This document shows positions 11,140 through 11,817 of a DNA stretch of 11,817 nucleotides, one piece after another. A model generated the notes under the pieces. The model was not told the DNA's origin, made no database searches, and was given only the letters and a program-made list of their open reading frames with translations. The position numbers and the translations under genes were made by a program. Origin of the DNA: Variovorax sp. (GTDB lineage Bacteria > Pseudomonadota > Gammaproteobacteria > Burkholderiales > Burkholderiaceae_C); assembly GCA_028292835.1 (NCBI GenBank), contig JAQGLP010000160.1, forward strand, positions 1 to 11,817, read 5' to 3'. Numbering within the stretch: the stretch's first letter is position 1; every line of letters begins with the position of its first letter.

Positions 11140-11817
11140 TTACTTGCTGTCGCTGTTGTCGAGCTTGGCGCGCAGCAGGGCGCCCAGGCTGGTCGTGCCG
11201 GCGTTCTCGCGGCTCGACTGCTGGCTCAGCGACTGCATGGCTTCCTGCTGGTCGACCATGTCTTTTTGCTTGATCGACAGCTGGATGTTGCGGGTCTTGC
11301 GATCCACGTTCAGCACCACGGCCGTGACCTCGTCTCCTTCCTTGAGCACGCTGCGGGCATCTTCCACGCGGTCGCGCGAGATTTCCGAGGCACGCAGGTA
11401 GCCGACGATGTCGTCGCCCAGCTCGATCTCGGCACCGCGCGCGTCCACCGTCTTGACCTTGCCCGTGACGATCTGGCCCTTGTCGTTCACCGTGGTGAAC
11501 GTGGTGAAGGTGTCGCCGTCGAGCTGCTTGATGCCCAGGCTGATGCGCTCGCGGTCAACGTCCACCGCCAGCACCAGCGCCTCGACTTCCTGGCCCTTCT
11601 TGTAGTTGCGAACGGCGGTTTCGCCGGCTTCGTTCCACGAGAGGTCCGACAGATGCACCAGGCCGTCGATGCCGGCAGCCAGGCCCACGAACACGCCAAA
11701 GTCGGTGATCGACTTGATCGGGCCCTTGACGCGGTCGCCGCGCTTGGTGTCCTGCGCGAATTCCTGCCACGGGTTGGCCTTGCACTGCTTCATGCCCAGG
11801 CTGATGCGGCGCTTGTC
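11140..11817 (-). CDS. rpsA: 30S ribosomal protein S1 (RpsA), N-terminal part beyond window
   Basis: Ribosomal protein S1 brings mRNA to the 30S subunit and unfolds structured leaders. Only the last 225 codons are in the window; the frame is open through the right edge. DKRRISLGMKQC at the start of the fragment is the end of the fourth S1 (OB-fold) repeat. Repeat five spans about fragment residues 24-98 (KGPIKSITDFGVFVGL to RISLGIKQL) and repeat six about 112-184 (GQIVTGKVKTVDARGAEIEL to RNIQLSIKQKD). A polar tail ends in LGALLRAKLDNSDSK, which is typical of proteobacterial S1. The six-repeat architecture is inferred from family knowledge since four repeats lie outside. It is followed by a strong intrinsic terminator and ihfB. 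Confidence 0.97.
   Translation of the reverse strand, partial: DKRRISLGMKQCKANPWQEFAQDTKRGDRVKGPIKSITDFGVFVGLAAGIDGLVHLSDLSWNEAGETAVRNYKKGQEVEALVLAVDVDRERISLGIKQLDGDTFTTFTTVNDKGQIVTGKVKTVDARGAEIELGDDIVGYLRASEISRDRVEDARSVLKEGDEVTAVVLNVDRKTRNIQLSIKQKDMVDQQEAMQSLSQQSSRENAGTTSLGALLRAKLDNSDSK

Noticed and set aside
1..11817. tRNA, rRNA, CRISPR array, insertion sequence, prophage or toxin-antitoxin pair
   Set aside because: No cloverleaf-like segment, regular repeat-spacer pattern, transposase-like protein or terminal inverted repeats could be recognised. Coding density is nearly complete with conserved housekeeping genes.

Overview
The window is a compact, GC-rich chromosomal segment. Gene content, long GC-driven antisense reading frames and protein features (a 105-residue IhfB, a LapA-LapB pair, a six-gene Pha/Mrp antiporter with A and B fused) suggest a betaproteobacterium of the order Burkholderiales, most likely family Comamonadaceae (Variovorax/Acidovorax type). 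This placement rests on remembered family resemblance, not a search. I see no insertion sequence, prophage, tRNA, rRNA or CRISPR array, and no gene-free stretch longer than about 140 bases.

Layout. The left edge (1-671, minus) holds most of apaH, a diadenosine tetraphosphate hydrolase. It is transcribed divergently from a CNNM/CorC-type membrane protein with CBS domains (695-2002, the only plus-strand gene); only 23 bases separate the two start codons. That gene converges on a minus-strand operon (8156 down to 2045) encoding a complete Pha/Mrp multisubunit monovalent cation/proton antiporter, in the order phaAB, phaC, phaD, phaE, phaF, phaG. Every internal junction overlaps: four share a four-base ATGA and one a TGATG. 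Upstream of it lie crcB (fluoride channel, GTG start) and a small exported ComEA-like helix-hairpin-helix protein. Next come lapB and lapA (regulators of lipopolysaccharide synthesis), then ihfB, and at the right edge the 3' part of rpsA (ribosomal protein S1). All of these are on the minus strand.

Function. The segment is mainly housekeeping and envelope physiology: ion and pH homeostasis (pha operon, CorC-like protein, CrcB), lipopolysaccharide control (LapA/LapB), nucleotide-alarmone turnover (ApaH), and the conserved rpsA-ihfB-lapAB block linking translation, nucleoid architecture and envelope.

I do not see a clearly new multi-gene system. The most interesting spot is the 5' end of lapA. 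A perfect 7-bp hairpin followed by nine T residues, the form of an intrinsic terminator, sits inside codons 6-15, and the nine-T run puts lapA out of frame by exactly one base. This is either a homopolymer error or mutation, or a terminator/slippage switch. Also notable are a strong terminator between rpsA and ihfB, and two copies of a small GCTAT-N7-ATAGC palindrome at the 3' ends of crcB and comEA.
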